Origin: Burkholderia puraquae
GTDB taxonomy: Bacteria > Pseudomonadota > Gammaproteobacteria > Burkholderiales > Burkholderiaceae
Assembly (NCBI RefSeq): GCF_002099195.1
Contig: NZ_NBYX01000005.1
Span: 186,001 to 250,000 of the forward strand
Direction: 5' to 3'
Length of the DNA: 64,000 bases
The notes under the pieces: generated by a model
What the model saw: only the letters and a program-made list of their open reading frames with translations
What the model was told of the DNA's origin: nothing
The model's database searches: none
Translations under genes and position numbers: made by a program
Part shown: positions 35,142 to 44,699 of the stretch, piece by piece
Layout of the letters: each line of letters starts with the position of its first letter
Position numbering within the stretch: position 1 is the first letter of the stretch

Positions 35142-36311
35142 ATGCCGCTTCCGACCACTCAGCTCCGGCTCGCGATGGTGGCCGGCGAACCGTCGGGCGA
35201 CCTGCTCGGCGCGTCGCTGCTCGGCGGCCTGCGCGAGCGGCTGCCCGAATCGGCCCAGTACTACGGGATCGGCGGGCAGCGAATGATCGCGCAGGGCTTC
35301 GACTCGCACTGGCAGATGGACAAGCTGACCGTGCGCGGCTATGTCGAGGCGCTGGGCCAGATTCCCGAGATCCTGCGGATTCGCGGCGAGCTGAAGCGCC
35401 AGTTGCTCGCCGAGCGTCCGGATGCGTTCATCGGCATCGACGCACCCGACTTCAACTTCAACGTCGAGCAGGCCGCGCGCGACGCGGGCATCCCGTCGAT
35501 CCACTTCGTGTGCCCGTCGATCTGGGCATGGCGCGGCGGCCGGATCAAGAAGATCGCGAAGTCCGTCGACCACATGCTGTGCCTGTTCCCGTTCGAACCG
35601 GCGATTCTCGACAAGGCAGGCGTTGCCTCGACCTACGTCGGCCATCCGCTGGCCGACGAAATTCCGCTCGAACCCGACACGCACGGCGCGCGCATCGCGC
35701 TCGGATTGCCGGCCGACGGCCCGGTGATCGCGGTGCTGCCGGGCAGCCGGCGCTCGGAAATCGCGCTGATCGGCCCGACGTTCTTCGCGGCGATGGCGCT
35801 GATGCAGCAGCGCGAGCCGGGCGTGCGGTTCGTGATGCCGGCGGCGACGCCCGCGCTGCGCGCACTGCTGCAGCCGCTCGTCGATGCGCATCCGCAGCTC
35901 GCGCTGACGATCACCGACGGCCGCTCGCAAGTTGCGATGACGGCTGCCGACGCGATTCTCGTGAAGAGCGGCACGGTCACGCTGGAAGCGGCGCTGTTGA
36001 AGAAGCCGATGGTGATCTCGTACAAGGTGCCCTGGCTGACCGGGCAGATCATGCGCCGGCAGGGTTACCTGCCGTACGTTGGCTTGCCGAACATCCTGGC
36101 GGGGCGTTTCGTCGTGCCCGAGCTGCTGCAGCATTTCGCGACGCCCGAGGCGCTCGCCGATGCGACGCTCACGCAGCTGCGCGACGACGCGAACCGCCGC
36201 ACGCTGACCGAAGTATTTACCGAAATGCATCTTTCGCTGCGGCAGAACACGGCCGCGAAGGCGGCCGAAGCGGTCGTGCGCGTGCTCGAACAACGCAAGG
36301 GGCGCGCATGA
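35142..36311 (+). CDS. lpxB: Lipid-A-disaccharide synthase
   Basis: GT19 glycosyltransferase that condenses UDP-2,3-diacylglucosamine with lipid X to form the beta-1,6 disaccharide of lipid A. It is 389 residues, a peripheral inner-membrane protein. Family motifs are [15 protein letters not shown] near the N-terminus, [34 protein letters not shown] and [17 protein letters not shown]. Its stop overlaps the rnhB start (ATGA). Confidence 0.98.
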   Translation: MPLPTTQLRLAMVAGEPSGDLLGASLLGGLRERLPESAQYYGIGGQRMIAQGFDSHWQMDKLTVRGYVEALGQIPEILRIRGELKRQLLAERPDAFIGIDAPDFNFNVEQAARDAGIPSIHFVCPSIWAWRGGRIKKIAKSVDHMLCLFPFEPAILDKAGVASTYVGHPLADEIPLEPDTHGARIALGLPADGPVIAVLPGSRRSEIALIGPTFFAAMALMQQREPGVRFVMPAATPALRALLQPLVDAHPQLALTITDGRSQVAMTAADAILVKSGTVTLEAALLKKPMVISYKVPWLTGQIMRRQGYLPYVGLPNILAGRFVVPELLQHFATPEALADATLTQLRDDANRRTLTEVFTEMHLSLRQNTAAKAAEAVVRVLEQRKGRA

Positions 36312-36952
36312 CCGCAGTACGTGCACCACGCCGCCGCGCGTCGAGCGACGTGCAGGGCGGTTTCGACTTCAGCCGTCCCGACGAGATCGTCTGCGGCGTC
36401 GACGAAGCGGGCCGCGGCCCGCTCGCGGGGCCGGTGGTGGCCGCCGCGGTGATCCTCGATCCTGCTCAGCCGATCGACGGCCTCGACGATTCGAAGGCAC
36501 TGTCCGCGAAGAAGCGCGATGCGCTGTACGAGCTGATCGTCGCGCGCTCGCTGTCGTATTGCGTCGCATCGGCGAGCGTCGACGAGATCGACACGCTGAA
36601 CATCCTGCACGCGACGATGCTCGCGATGAAGCGGGCCGTCGAGGGCCTGTCGGTCCTGCCGACGCTCGCGCAGATCGACGGCAACCGCTGCCCGACGTTG
36701 ACCGTACGTGCGGAGGCGATCGTCAGCGGCGACGCACTCGTGCCGAGCATCTCGGCCGCGTCGATCCTCGCGAAGGTCACGCGTGACCGCATGCTCGTCG
36801 ACCTGCACGACCGCTTCCCGGTGTACGGCTTCAACGTGCATGCGGGCTACGGCACCGCGAAACACCTCGCCGCGCTGCGCGAGCATGGCCCATGCGAAGC
36901 GCATCGGCGCTCGTTCGCACCGGTTCGTGCGGCACTCGACCTGATTCGATGA
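36308..36952 (+). CDS. rnhB: Ribonuclease HII
   Basis: Cuts RNA strands in RNA-DNA hybrids and starts removal of single ribonucleotides from DNA. It is 214 residues. The acidic active site starts with D32 and E33 in [15 protein letters not shown], with further acidic positions in [13 protein letters not shown] and [18 protein letters not shown]. The conserved end motif [19 protein letters not shown] is present. It overlaps lpxB at its start and the methyltransferase gene at its stop, both as ATGA. Confidence 0.98.
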   Translation: MTAVRAPRRRASSDVQGGFDFSRPDEIVCGVDEAGRGPLAGPVVAAAVILDPAQPIDGLDDSKALSAKKRDALYELIVARSLSYCVASASVDEIDTLNILHATMLAMKRAVEGLSVLPTLAQIDGNRCPTLTVRAEAIVSGDALVPSISAASILAKVTRDRMLVDLHDRFPVYGFNVHAGYGTAKHLAALREHGPCEAHRRSFAPVRAALDLIR

Positions 36953-37731
36953 AAAGCATTACTTCCCGCGACAACCCGCTGTACAAGCGCCTGAAGGCGC
37001 TCGCGGGTTCGACGCCGCATCAGCGGCGCAGTGGCCAGGCGCTGCTCGAAGGATTCCATCTCGCAAGCGCGTACCTCGATACGGGCGCGACGCCCGAGCT
37101 GTGCGTGGCGACCGAAGGCGCACTCGGCCACGACGAGGCCCAGGCGATCGTCGCGCGCATCGATGCGCAACGGATCGTCACGTTGCCCGACACGCTGTTC
37201 GGGCAGTTGTCGAACGTCGTCAACGGCGTCGGCTTCCTGCTGCTCGTCGACCGGCCGGCGCAGCCGCTGCCGGCGCGGGTGACGCATACGTCGGTCGTGC
37301 TCGACGGTGTGCAGGACGCCGGCAACGTCGGCTCGATCCTGCGCAGCGCGGCGGCCGCGGGCGTGCGCCACGTGTTCTGTGCGCCGGGTACCGCGTACGC
37401 GTGGTCGTCGAAGGTCCTGCGTTCGGGCATGGGCGCGCACTTCCTGCTGTCGATCCACGAGGACGTCGAAGCCGGCGCACTCGCAGAACGCCTCGACGTA
37501 CCGGTCGCGCTGACCGATTCGCACGGCGCGCAGGCGATCTTCGACTGCGACCTGTCAGGCCCTGTGGCATGGGTGTTCGGCAACGAGGGGGCGGGTGTAT
37601 CCGCGTACTGGCGCGAGGTGGCTACGCATCGTGTGACGATTCCGCAGCCGGGCGGGATGGAGTCGCTGAACGTTGCGGCCGCGGCAGCGGTCTGCCTGTT
37701 CGAGCAGGTGCGTCAGCAGCGGCGTGCGTGA
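36949..37731 (+). CDS. TrmH/SpoU-family RNA 2'-O-methyltransferase
   Basis: A SPOUT-class RNA methyltransferase of 260 residues. The N-terminal substrate-binding domain begins [20 protein letters not shown], with [11 protein letters not shown] typical of rRNA-acting members. The C-terminal knotted SAM domain has [27 protein letters not shown] and [18 protein letters not shown]. It resembles the RlmB/TsnR group that methylates a 23S rRNA ribose; the exact nucleotide cannot be read from the sequence. It is last in the long rightward block, coupled to rnhB by ATGA overlap and followed by a strong terminator. Confidence 0.92.
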   Translation: MKSITSRDNPLYKRLKALAGSTPHQRRSGQALLEGFHLASAYLDTGATPELCVATEGALGHDEAQAIVARIDAQRIVTLPDTLFGQLSNVVNGVGFLLLVDRPAQPLPARVTHTSVVLDGVQDAGNVGSILRSAAAAGVRHVFCAPGTAYAWSSKVLRSGMGAHFLLSIHEDVEAGALAERLDVPVALTDSHGAQAIFDCDLSGPVAWVFGNEGAGVSAYWREVATHRVTIPQPGGMESLNVAAAAAVCLFEQVRQQRRA

Positions 37732-37760
37732 CGCCGCGCACGCGCATTCGCTGCACCACG

Positions 37761-37789
37761 AAAAAGGCCGCGTTCGACGCGGCCTTTTT
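37761..37789. terminator. Bidirectional terminator ending the lpx/rnhB block
   Basis: AAAAAGGCCGCG and CGCGGCCTTTTT pair around TTCGA. It lies 30 bases after the methyltransferase stop and 39 bases from the ppsR stop on the other strand, so it serves both converging units. Confidence 0.92.
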
Positions 37790-37827
37790 GTTTCCGGCGG
37801 CGGCCAGACGGCCGCCAGCGCTCGGTT

Positions 37828-38643
37828 TCAGTACGACTGCCGGTCGAGACGGATTTCCTGCAGGATCGTCGTCGCGATTTCCTCGATCGACTTGTGCGTC
37901 GACGACAGCCACTTGATCCCCTCGCGGCGCATCATCGCTTCGGCCTCGTTGATCTCGTAGCGGCAATTCTCGGGCGCTGCGTACTTGCTGCCCGGCCGGC
38001 GCTCGTTGCGGATTTCCGACAGGCGCTGCGGGTCGATCGACAGCCCGAACAGCTTCTCGCGGTGCGCGGCGAGCGCCGACGGCAGCTTGCCGCGCTCGAA
38101 ATCTTCCGGAATCAGCGGATAGTTGGCTGCCTTCACGCCGTACTGCATCGCGAGATACAGGCTCGTCGGCGTCTTGCCGCTGCGCGACACGCCGACCAGG
38201 ATCACGTCGGCTTCCGACAGGTTGCGGTTCGACTGGCCGTCGTCGTGCGCGAGCGAGAAGTTGATCGCCTCGATCCGGGTCTTGTATTCCTCGGTGTCCG
38301 CGTTCTGGTGGCCGCGGCCCATCGCGTGGCTCGACTTGAGTTCCAGTTCCTGCTCGAGCGGTTCGACGAAGCGCTGGAACATGTCGAGCACGAGTGCGTT
38401 CGAGCGCTTGACGATGTCGTTCGACTCGCTGTCGACGAGCGTCGTGAACACGATCGCGCGGCGGCCGTCGTGCACGGCGGCCTCGTTGATCTTCTCGACG
38501 GTCGCATAGGCCTTGTCGAGCGAGTCGACGAACGGCACGCGCACGAGACGGAATTTCTGGTCGAACTGGGAGAGGATCGAGTGCGCGAAGGTTTCGGCAG
38601 TGATCCCGGTGCCGTCGGAGACGATGAATACGGTAGGCAGCAT
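37828..38643 (-). CDS. ppsR: Phosphoenolpyruvate synthase regulatory protein (kinase/pyrophosphorylase)
   Basis: A bifunctional DUF299 protein that inactivates PEP synthase by ADP-dependent threonine phosphorylation and reactivates it by phosphate-dependent removal. It is 271 residues. It starts MLPTVFIVSDGTGITAETFA and has a P-loop GVSRSGKTPTS at 151-161 with K157. ATG 38643 is chosen because homology begins there; the frame stays open to 38835 without protein-like sequence. It is divergent from its target gene ppsA. Confidence 0.97.
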   Translation of the reverse strand: MLPTVFIVSDGTGITAETFAHSILSQFDQKFRLVRVPFVDSLDKAYATVEKINEAAVHDGRRAIVFTTLVDSESNDIVKRSNALVLDMFQRFVEPLEQELELKSSHAMGRGHQNADTEEYKTRIEAINFSLAHDDGQSNRNLSEADVILVGVSRSGKTPTSLYLAMQYGVKAANYPLIPEDFERGKLPSALAAHREKLFGLSIDPQRLSEIRNERRPGSKYAAPENCRYEINEAEAMMRREGIKWLSSTHKSIEEIATTILQEIRLDRQSY

Positions 38644-38752
38644 GAATCTGGGCGTCGAACGTGAAGGGCGGTTGCGCGGGCGGCTGGAGGCTCGCCTCCA
38701 GACGCAGTGACAAGGTCGCGCCACATCCGGCAGCCGGCACGGTAGAATAGCG

Positions 38753-38934
38753 GCAACCTGTTGGATAAGCAATTGCGGGGGCAGGGCGCGAAAGGCGCCC
38801 CAGGCTTTGCCGCTCGATTCCAAAATTCCCGGCAAGTTTGGCGATTTGTCTGAAAATATCGCCCTTCTGCCGGGATTTTTGCAAATCGGGTCGGATGGTT
38901 TCCCGCCGCTGCGATTGTTTATCTAACAGGTTGC
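38753..38934. promoter_or_regulatory. ppsR-ppsA divergent control region with nested inverted repeats
   Basis: The 376-base gap 38644-39019 holds two 21-base arms, 38753-38773 and 38914-38934, that are reverse complements at 19 of 21 positions. Inside lie a 13-base pair of arms (38822-38834 with 38868-38880, 12 of 13) and GGCGAT (38840-38845) with ATCGCC (38858-38863). The inner two share a centre near 38851. The inner stem is followed by ATTTTT on the plus strand, so it could act as an attenuator in the ppsA leader. The outer arms could be a duplicated protein site serving both promoters. Confidence 0.55.
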
Positions 38935-39019
38935 GCAAGACGCGCCGCGCCTTTTTGCAAGCGCCCGCGTCCAAGCCCACTTGCGCAATCGAGCATTTTT
39001 TTCACACTTAGGGGCTTGT

Positions 39020-41419
39020 ATGACTAACGCAGCAAACGTCGCAAAGGACCAGGCGTATGTAATTCCGTTCGAGCAGTTGCGGATGACCGATGTGGAGATC
39101 GTCGGCGGCAAGAATGCGTCGCTTGGCGAAATGATCAGCCAGCTTTCCGAAGCAGGCGTTCGCGTACCCACCGGTTTCGCCACGACCGCGCTCGCGTTCC
39201 GCGATTTCCTCAAGCACAACGACCTTACCGATCGCATCGCCAAGCGTCTCGAGTCGCTCGACATCGACGACGTGAAGGCGCTCGCCGAAGCCGGTGCCGA
39301 AATCCGCAAGTGGATCGTCGATGCGCCGATGCAGGCACGTCTCGAGCAGGAAATCCGCGCGCAGTTCGACATCCTGAAGAACGGCTCGCCGGCCGAGCTG
39401 TCGTTCGCCGTGCGTTCGTCCGCTACCGCGGAAGACCTGCCCGACGCATCGTTCGCCGGCCAGCAGGAGTCCTATCTGAACGTCGTCGGCATCGAAGACG
39501 TGCTCGACCGCATGAAGCACGTGTTCGCGTCGCTGTATAACGACCGCGCGATCTCGTACCGCGTGCACAAGGGCTTCACGCACGCGGAAGTCGCGCTGTC
39601 GGCCGGCGTGCAGCGCATGGTTCGCTCGGACGTCGGCGCTGCCGGCGTGATGTTCACGATCGACACCGAATCGGGCTTCAAGGACGCCGTGTTCATCACG
39701 TCGAGCTACGGCCTGGGTGAAACCGTCGTGCAGGGCGCCGTGAACCCGGACGAGTTCTATGTGTTCAAGACGACGCTCGCCCAGGACAAGTACCCGATCA
39801 TCCGCCGCTCGATCGGCTCGAAGCTGATCAAGATGGAATTCACGCAGCCGGGCGAGCCGGGCCGCGTGAAGACGGTCGACGTGCCGCACGAGCAGCGCAA
39901 CCGCTACTCGATCACCGACGAAGACGTGATCGAGCTGGCGAAGTACGCGGTCATCATCGAGAAGCACTACCAGCGTCCGATGGACATCGAGTGGGGCAAG
40001 GACGGCCGCGACGGCAAGATCTTCATCCTGCAGGCACGCCCGGAAACCGTGAAGAGCCAGGCGACCGGCAAGGCCGAGCAGCGCTTCAAGCTGAAGGGCC
40101 AGTCGCAGGTGCTCGCGACGGGTCGTGCGATCGGCCAGAAGATCGGTGCGGGCCCCGTGCGCGTGATCCAGGATCCGTCGGAAATGGAACGCGTGCAGCC
40201 GGGCGACGTGCTGGTGGCCGACATGACCGACCCGAACTGGGAGCCGGTGATGAAGCGTGCAGCCGCGATCGTCACGAACCGTGGCGGCCGGACCTGCCAC
40301 GCGGCGATCATCGCGCGTGAACTCGGCGTGCCGGCAGTCGTCGGCTGCGGCGATGCAACCGACATCCTGAAGGACGGCGCACTCGTTACCGTGTCGTGCG
40401 CGGAAGGCGACGAAGGCAAGATCTACGACGGCCTGCTCGAGACGGAAGTCACGGAAGTGCAGCGCGGCGAACTGCCGGAAATTCCGGTCAAGATCATGAT
40501 GAACGTCGGCAACCCGCAGCTCGCGTTCGACTTCTCGCAACTGCCGAACGGCGGCGTGGGTCTCGCGCGTCTCGAGTTCATCATCAACAACAACATCGGC
40601 GTGCACCCGAAGGCGATCCTCGAGTACCCGAACATCGACCAGGATCTGAAGAAGGCCGTCGAGAGCGTCGCGCGCGGTCACGCGTCGCCGCGTCAGTTCT
40701 ATGTCGACAAGCTGACGGAAGGTGTCGCGACGATCGCGGCGGCGTTCTATCCGAAGCCCGTGATCGTTCGTCTGTCCGACTTCAAGTCGAACGAGTACAA
40801 GAAGCTGATCGGCGGTTCGCGTTACGAGCCGGACGAGGAAAACCCGATGCTGGGTTTCCGCGGCGCGTCGCGTTACATCGCTGAAGACTTCGCGCAGGCG
40901 TTCGAGATGGAGTGCCGTGCACTGAAGCGCGTGCGCGACGAAATGGGCCTGACCAACGTCGAGATCATGGTGCCGTTCGTGCGTACCGTGAAGCAGGCGG
41001 AGCGCGTCGTCGGCCTGCTCGAGAAGTTCGGCCTGAAACGCGGTGAAAACGGCCTGCGCCTCGTGATGATGTGCGAAGTCCCGACCAACGCGATCCTCGC
41101 CGAAGAGTTCCTGGAGCACTTCGACGGTTTCTCGATCGGCTCGAACGACCTCACGCAGCTGACGCTCGGCCTCGACCGCGACTCGGGCATGGAACTGCTG
41201 GCTGTCGACTTCGACGAACGTGACCCGGCCGTCAAGTTCCTGCTGAAGCGCGCGATCGATACCTGCCGCAGGATGGGCAAGTACGTCGGCATCTGCGGCC
41301 AGGGCCCGTCCGATCACCCGGACTTCGCGCAATGGCTGACGGACGAAGGCATCGAATCGATCTCGCTGAACCCCGACACGATCATCGATACGTGGCAGGC
41401 GCTCGCCAACCGGAAGTAA
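39020..41419 (+). CDS. ppsA: Phosphoenolpyruvate synthase
   Basis: Makes PEP from pyruvate, ATP and water (pyruvate, water dikinase) for gluconeogenesis. It is 799 residues: N-terminal ATP-binding domain ([15 protein letters not shown], then [20 protein letters not shown]), a swivelling phosphohistidine domain with catalytic H427 in [17 protein letters not shown], and a C-terminal PEP/pyruvate barrel with [18 protein letters not shown] and [11 protein letters not shown]. The start is ATG 39020; an upstream in-frame start at 38981 adds 13 poorly conserved residues. It is controlled after translation by PpsR, encoded divergently. Confidence 0.99.
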   Translation: MTNAANVAKDQAYVIPFEQLRMTDVEIVGGKNASLGEMISQLSEAGVRVPTGFATTALAFRDFLKHNDLTDRIAKRLESLDIDDVKALAEAGAEIRKWIVDAPMQARLEQEIRAQFDILKNGSPAELSFAVRSSATAEDLPDASFAGQQESYLNVVGIEDVLDRMKHVFASLYNDRAISYRVHKGFTHAEVALSAGVQRMVRSDVGAAGVMFTIDTESGFKDAVFITSSYGLGETVVQGAVNPDEFYVFKTTLAQDKYPIIRRSIGSKLIKMEFTQPGEPGRVKTVDVPHEQRNRYSITDEDVIELAKYAVIIEKHYQRPMDIEWGKDGRDGKIFILQARPETVKSQATGKAEQRFKLKGQSQVLATGRAIGQKIGAGPVRVIQDPSEMERVQPGDVLVADMTDPNWEPVMKRAAAIVTNRGGRTCHAAIIARELGVPAVVGCGDATDILKDGALVTVSCAEGDEGKIYDGLLETEVTEVQRGELPEIPVKIMMNVGNPQLAFDFSQLPNGGVGLARLEFIINNNIGVHPKAILEYPNIDQDLKKAVESVARGHASPRQFYVDKLTEGVATIAAAFYPKPVIVRLSDFKSNEYKKLIGGSRYEPDEENPMLGFRGASRYIAEDFAQAFEMECRALKRVRDEMGLTNVEIMVPFVRTVKQAERVVGLLEKFGLKRGENGLRLVMMCEVPTNAILAEEFLEHFDGFSIGSNDLTQLTLGLDRDSGMELLAVDFDERDPAVKFLLKRAIDTCRRMGKYVGICGQGPSDHPDFAQWLTDEGIESISLNPDTIIDTWQALANRK

Positions 41420-41440
41420 CGGTCGGTAACGCACCTCCGG

Positions 41441-41526
41441 CGGAAGCACGGTCGCACTGTGCTTCCGTTGAAGGCAAAATGCAAGGTTCGTGTTATAAAC
41501 ACCCCGGTAGGCACCGGGGTGTTTTT
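41441..41526 (+). terminator. Double hairpin terminator after ppsA
   Basis: The first hairpin pairs CGGAAGCAC (41441-41449) with GTGCTTCCG (41459-41467). The second pairs CACCCCGGT (41500-41508) with ACCGGGGTG (41513-41521), flanked by AAA and TTTTT, and looks like a full intrinsic terminator. Nothing else is recognisable in 41420-41672. Confidence 0.85.
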
Positions 41527-41672
41527 GTTTGTCGGTACGCGCCGGGCCGCCCCAAGCGTACCGACCGCCCCCTCGGAGGCAACGGGCATGTTGCTCCGGA
41601 GTTGCGCGCCAACGCGTACTCTGGTTCCATGCAGCGCAAGTGAGCGCGGGGGATGTTTTTCTGGAGACCACA

Positions 41673-42107
41673 ATGATGTCGGGGCATCTGTTCTGGTGGG
41701 GCGCGGTGGGCGTGCTGGTCGTGGCCGAGTTGCTGACGGGCACGTTCTACCTGCTGATGATCGCGCTCGGCTTTCTCGCGGGCGGGCTGCTGCAACTGGC
41801 CGGTTTCGCGCCGCACGTGCAGTTCGGCGCGGCGGCGGTGGTCGCGATCGTCGCGATGATCGCGTTGCGGCGTTCGGGGCTCGGCCGCAAGCAGAAGCGC
41901 GACACGTCGACCAATCCCGACGTCAATCTCGATATCGGCGCGACCGTCACGGTCGACGCGTGGCGTGACGGCCGCGCGCGCGTGCAGTATCGCGGCGCCG
42001 ACTGGGACGTCGAGCTCGCGAACGGCGAGCGCGACGATGCGCGCGTATATCAGGTGAGTGCCGTGCGCGGCAATTGTCTCGTGGTCGTGGCGAAACCCGC
42101 GGGCTGA
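41673..42107 (+). CDS. NfeD-family membrane protein
   Basis: A 144-residue protein with two or three hydrophobic segments in residues 5-65 (FWWGAVGVLVVAELLTGTFY, ALGFLAGGLLQLAGF, FGAAAVVAIVAMIAL) and a C-terminal OB-fold-like domain (GATVTVDAWRDGRARVQYRG). Short NfeD proteins work with the SPFH protein encoded next door, thought to act in membrane microdomains or quality control. ATG codons at 41673 and 41676 are both possible; GGAG at 41663-41666 precedes them. The SPFH gene follows after 33 bases. Confidence 0.9.
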   Translation: MMSGHLFWWGAVGVLVVAELLTGTFYLLMIALGFLAGGLLQLAGFAPHVQFGAAAVVAIVAMIALRRSGLGRKQKRDTSTNPDVNLDIGATVTVDAWRDGRARVQYRGADWDVELANGERDDARVYQVSAVRGNCLVVVAKPAG

Positions 42108-42140
42108 TCGTCCGCCGATACAACAAGGAGGGAATACTTC

Positions 42141-43070
42141 ATGGATTCGCTGATCATCTGGGTTGTCCTGCTCGTCATCGCGATCGTGATCGTGTCGAAG
42201 ACGGTGAAGATCGTGCCGCAGCAGCATGCGTGGGTGCTCGAGCGCTTCGGGCGCTATCACGCGACGCTGTCGCCCGGTCTCAATATCGTGCTGCCGTTCG
42301 TCGATCGCATCGCATACCGGCATGTGCTGAAGGAGATTCCGCTCGACGTGCCGAGCCAGGTCTGCATCACGCGCGACAACACGCAGTTGCAGGTGGACGG
42401 CGTGCTGTATTTCCAGGTGATGGATCCGATGAAGGCGTCGTACGGGTCGAGCAACTTCGTGCTCGCGATCACGCAACTGTCGCAGACGATGCTGCGTTCG
42501 GTGATCGGCAAGCTCGAGCTCGACAAAACCTTCGAGGAGCGCGACTTCATCAACCACAGCATCGTGTCGGCGCTCGACGACGCTGCCGCGAACTGGGGCG
42601 TGAAAGTATTGCGCTACGAGATCAAGGACCTGACGCCGCCGAAGGAAATCCTGCACGCGATGCAGGCGCAGATCACCGCGGAGCGTGAAAAGCGCGCGCT
42701 GATCGCCGCATCCGAAGGCCGCAAGCAGGAGCAGATCAACCTCGCGTCGGGGGCGCGCGAAGCGGCGATCCAGAAATCCGAAGGTGAGCGGCAGGCCGCG
42801 ATCAACCAGGCGCAGGGCGAGGCCGCTGCAATTCTGGCGGTGGCCGAGGCGAACGCGCAGGCGATCCAGAAGATCGCGAACGCGATGCAATCGCAGGGCG
42901 GGATGGACGCGGTGAACCTGAAGGTTGCCGAGCAGTATGTCAGCGCGTTCTCGAATCTCGCGAAGCAGGGCAACACGCTGATCGTGCCGTCGAACCTGTC
43001 GGATCTCGGCTCCGCGATCTCGTCGGCGCTGACGATCGTCAAGAGCGCGTCGACGCCCGCCAAGGGTTGA
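42141..43070 (+). CDS. SPFH/Band 7 (stomatin-like) membrane protein
   Basis: A 309-residue protein with an N-terminal membrane segment (LIIWVVLLVIAIVIVS, 4-19) and a Band 7/SPFH domain from about 22 to 190 (VPQQHAWVLERFGRYHATL, PFVDRIAYRHVLKEIPLDV). A helical region rich in A, E and Q (about 190-255) supports oligomerisation. It resembles E. coli QmcA and other stomatin-like proteins paired with NfeD. AAGGAGG precedes the ATG. The gene pair shows no regulatory signal beyond the ppsA terminator upstream. Confidence 0.94.
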   Translation: MDSLIIWVVLLVIAIVIVSKTVKIVPQQHAWVLERFGRYHATLSPGLNIVLPFVDRIAYRHVLKEIPLDVPSQVCITRDNTQLQVDGVLYFQVMDPMKASYGSSNFVLAITQLSQTMLRSVIGKLELDKTFEERDFINHSIVSALDDAAANWGVKVLRYEIKDLTPPKEILHAMQAQITAEREKRALIAASEGRKQEQINLASGAREAAIQKSEGERQAAINQAQGEAAAILAVAEANAQAIQKIANAMQSQGGMDAVNLKVAEQYVSAFSNLAKQGNTLIVPSNLSDLGSAISSALTIVKSASTPAKG

Positions 43071-43282
43071 GTCGGGCGTGTCCGGTGCGAAGGTGGCCGC
43101 CGCGGGCGAACGGGCATGCGGCGAATCGTCGCGCTGCCGCGCTGATGCGGGTGAAGCTTGCGGGGTGCCGCCGGCGCGTATTGTCTACTGAAGTTTGCTG
43201 AAACGAGCCGCGCGGCGTGGGCAACCCCGCCGGCAGGCTCTGCCGGTCGGCCGGTATCCACCGATTTCTGCAGCCCAAAGCA

Positions 43283-43309
43283 ACACGGCCCGCTTCGAGC
43301 GGGCCGTGT
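43283..43309. terminator. Hairpin between the SPFH gene and smpB
   Basis: ACACGGCCCGC and GCGGGCCGTGT pair around TTCGA, between two converging genes. T-runs are short, but stem strength and position support a shared terminator. The rest of 43071-43333 shows nothing I can name. Confidence 0.6.
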
Positions 43310-43333
43310 CGTTTGCGAGGCGCGTCGCGCGCG

Positions 43334-43780
43334 TCAGGTGCCGGCGCGCATGATGCGTGCCTTTTCGCGTTCCCAGTCGCGTTTCTTCTCGGTTTCGCGC
43401 TTGTCGTGCAGCTTCTTGCCCTTCGCGAGCGCGATGTCGCACTTCACGCGACCGCCCTTGTAGTGGAAGTTCAGCGGCACGAGCGTGTAGCCACGCTGCT
43501 CGACCTTGCCGATCAGTTTCTTGATTTCCTCGCGGTGCAGCAGCAGCTTGCGCGTGCGAACCGGGTCGGGCGTGATGTGCGTCGAAGCTTCGGGCAGCGG
43601 GCTGATATGGGTGCCGATCAGGAAGATCTCGGCGTGCTTGATCACGACGTAACCTTCCCGGATCTGGCCGCGCCCGGCGCGCAGCGCCTTGACTTCCCAG
43701 CCCTCGAGCACGAGCCCCGCCTCGTAGCGTTCCTCGATGTGATAATCGAAGTGCGCTTTCCTGTTGTCGATGATGCTCAT
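43334..43780 (-). CDS. smpB: SsrA-binding protein SmpB
   Basis: Binds tmRNA and carries it to stalled ribosomes in trans-translation. It is 148 residues, beginning [20 protein letters not shown], with the family motifs [16 protein letters not shown] and [20 protein letters not shown] and a basic C-terminal tail ([18 protein letters not shown]) that enters the mRNA channel. It is divergent from ratA across 98 bases, as in many beta- and gammaproteobacteria. The ssrA gene is not in the window. Confidence 0.99.
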   Translation of the reverse strand: MSIIDNRKAHFDYHIEERYEAGLVLEGWEVKALRAGRGQIREGYVVIKHAEIFLIGTHISPLPEASTHITPDPVRTRKLLLHREEIKKLIGKVEQRGYTLVPLNFHYKGGRVKCDIALAKGKKLHDKRETEKKRDWEREKARIMRAGT

Positions 43781-43878
43781 GAAAGGATCGGGCCAACTCG
43801 TTTAAAATCACGATTTTAGCAAAGCAGGGCGAGAATCGCCCGGCTTGCGTTCTCACCTTAAGCGATGCCGCGCGATTT

Positions 43879-44316
43879 ATGGCAGATGTCCAGAAAACCG
43901 TATTGATCCGTCATTCGGCGGAACAGATGTTCGACCTCGTCACCGACGTGGCCGACTACCCCAATTTCCTGCCCTGGTGTGGCGGCGTCGAGATTCGCCG
44001 TCAGGACGAGAGCGGGATGGAAGCGCGCATCGACATCAACTTCAAGGGCATCAAGCAGCATTTCGCGACGCGCAACACGCAGCAGCGCCCGGCGCGGATC
44101 GACATGGAGTTCACGGACGGCCCGTTCAAGAAGTTCACGGGCGCGTGGCGCTTCACGGCACTGCGGGCCGATGCGTGCAAGATCGAATTCGCGCTGCACT
44201 ACGAGTTTTCGAGCATCCTGCTCGAAAAGATCATCGGGCCCGTGTTCAGCCACATCGCGAACACGTTTGTCGATTCGTTCGTGAAGCGCGCCGACCAGCG
44301 CTACGGGAAGGGGTGA
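43879..44316 (+). CDS. ratA: RatA/Coq10-type START-domain protein
   Basis: A 145-residue START-like protein (MADVQKTVLIRHSAEQMFDL, VTDVADYPNFLPWCGG, EFTDGPFKKFTGAWRF). In E. coli RatA was reported as a toxin blocking 70S assembly, while eukaryotic Coq10 binds ubiquinone; a role in quinone delivery is also proposed for bacterial members. The sequence cannot separate these. It is divergent from smpB and 4 bases before rnfH, the usual pairing. Confidence 0.93.
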   Translation: MADVQKTVLIRHSAEQMFDLVTDVADYPNFLPWCGGVEIRRQDESGMEARIDINFKGIKQHFATRNTQQRPARIDMEFTDGPFKKFTGAWRFTALRADACKIEFALHYEFSSILLEKIIGPVFSHIANTFVDSFVKRADQRYGKG

Positions 44317-44320
44317 CGCG

Positions 44321-44644
44321 ATGCTGTCGATCGAAGTCTGCTATGCGCTGCCGGATCGCCAGACGCTGATTCCGCTGTCGCTGCCCGAAGGGGCGACCGT
44401 TCGTTCGGCGATCGACGCGAGCGGCGTGCTCGCGCTGCACCCGGAAATCGATCTCGCGAACGCGAAGACGGGCGTGTACGGCAAGCTTGCGCCGCTCGAT
44501 GCGCCGCTTGCCGACCACGACCGCGTCGAAATCTACCGCCCGTTGATCGTCGATCCGAAGCTCGCGCGCCAGCGGCGCGTCGACAAGTCGCGCCGCGACG
44601 GCTCAATCGAGGGGCGCAAGTGGATGCACAAGGACGCCCGCTGA
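44321..44644 (+). CDS. rnfH: RnfH-family ubiquitin-like protein
   Basis: A 107-residue protein with a ubiquitin-like beta-grasp fold (MLSIEVCYALPDRQTLIPL; GVYGKLAPLDAPLADHDRVE; IYRPLIVDPKLARRQR-like). The name comes from linkage to rnf electron-transport genes in some species; no rnf genes are here. Its molecular function is unknown. The last 25 residues are basic. It follows ratA by 4 bases, and the pair is conserved next to smpB, suggesting a link to ribosome rescue or respiration. Confidence 0.9.
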   Translation: MLSIEVCYALPDRQTLIPLSLPEGATVRSAIDASGVLALHPEIDLANAKTGVYGKLAPLDAPLADHDRVEIYRPLIVDPKLARQRRVDKSRRDGSIEGRKWMHKDAR

Positions 44645-44699
44645 CGCGGGTCGATCCGCGGGCTTTCGTCCTGATTCGTCTGATCAAACGCCGCGGTGC

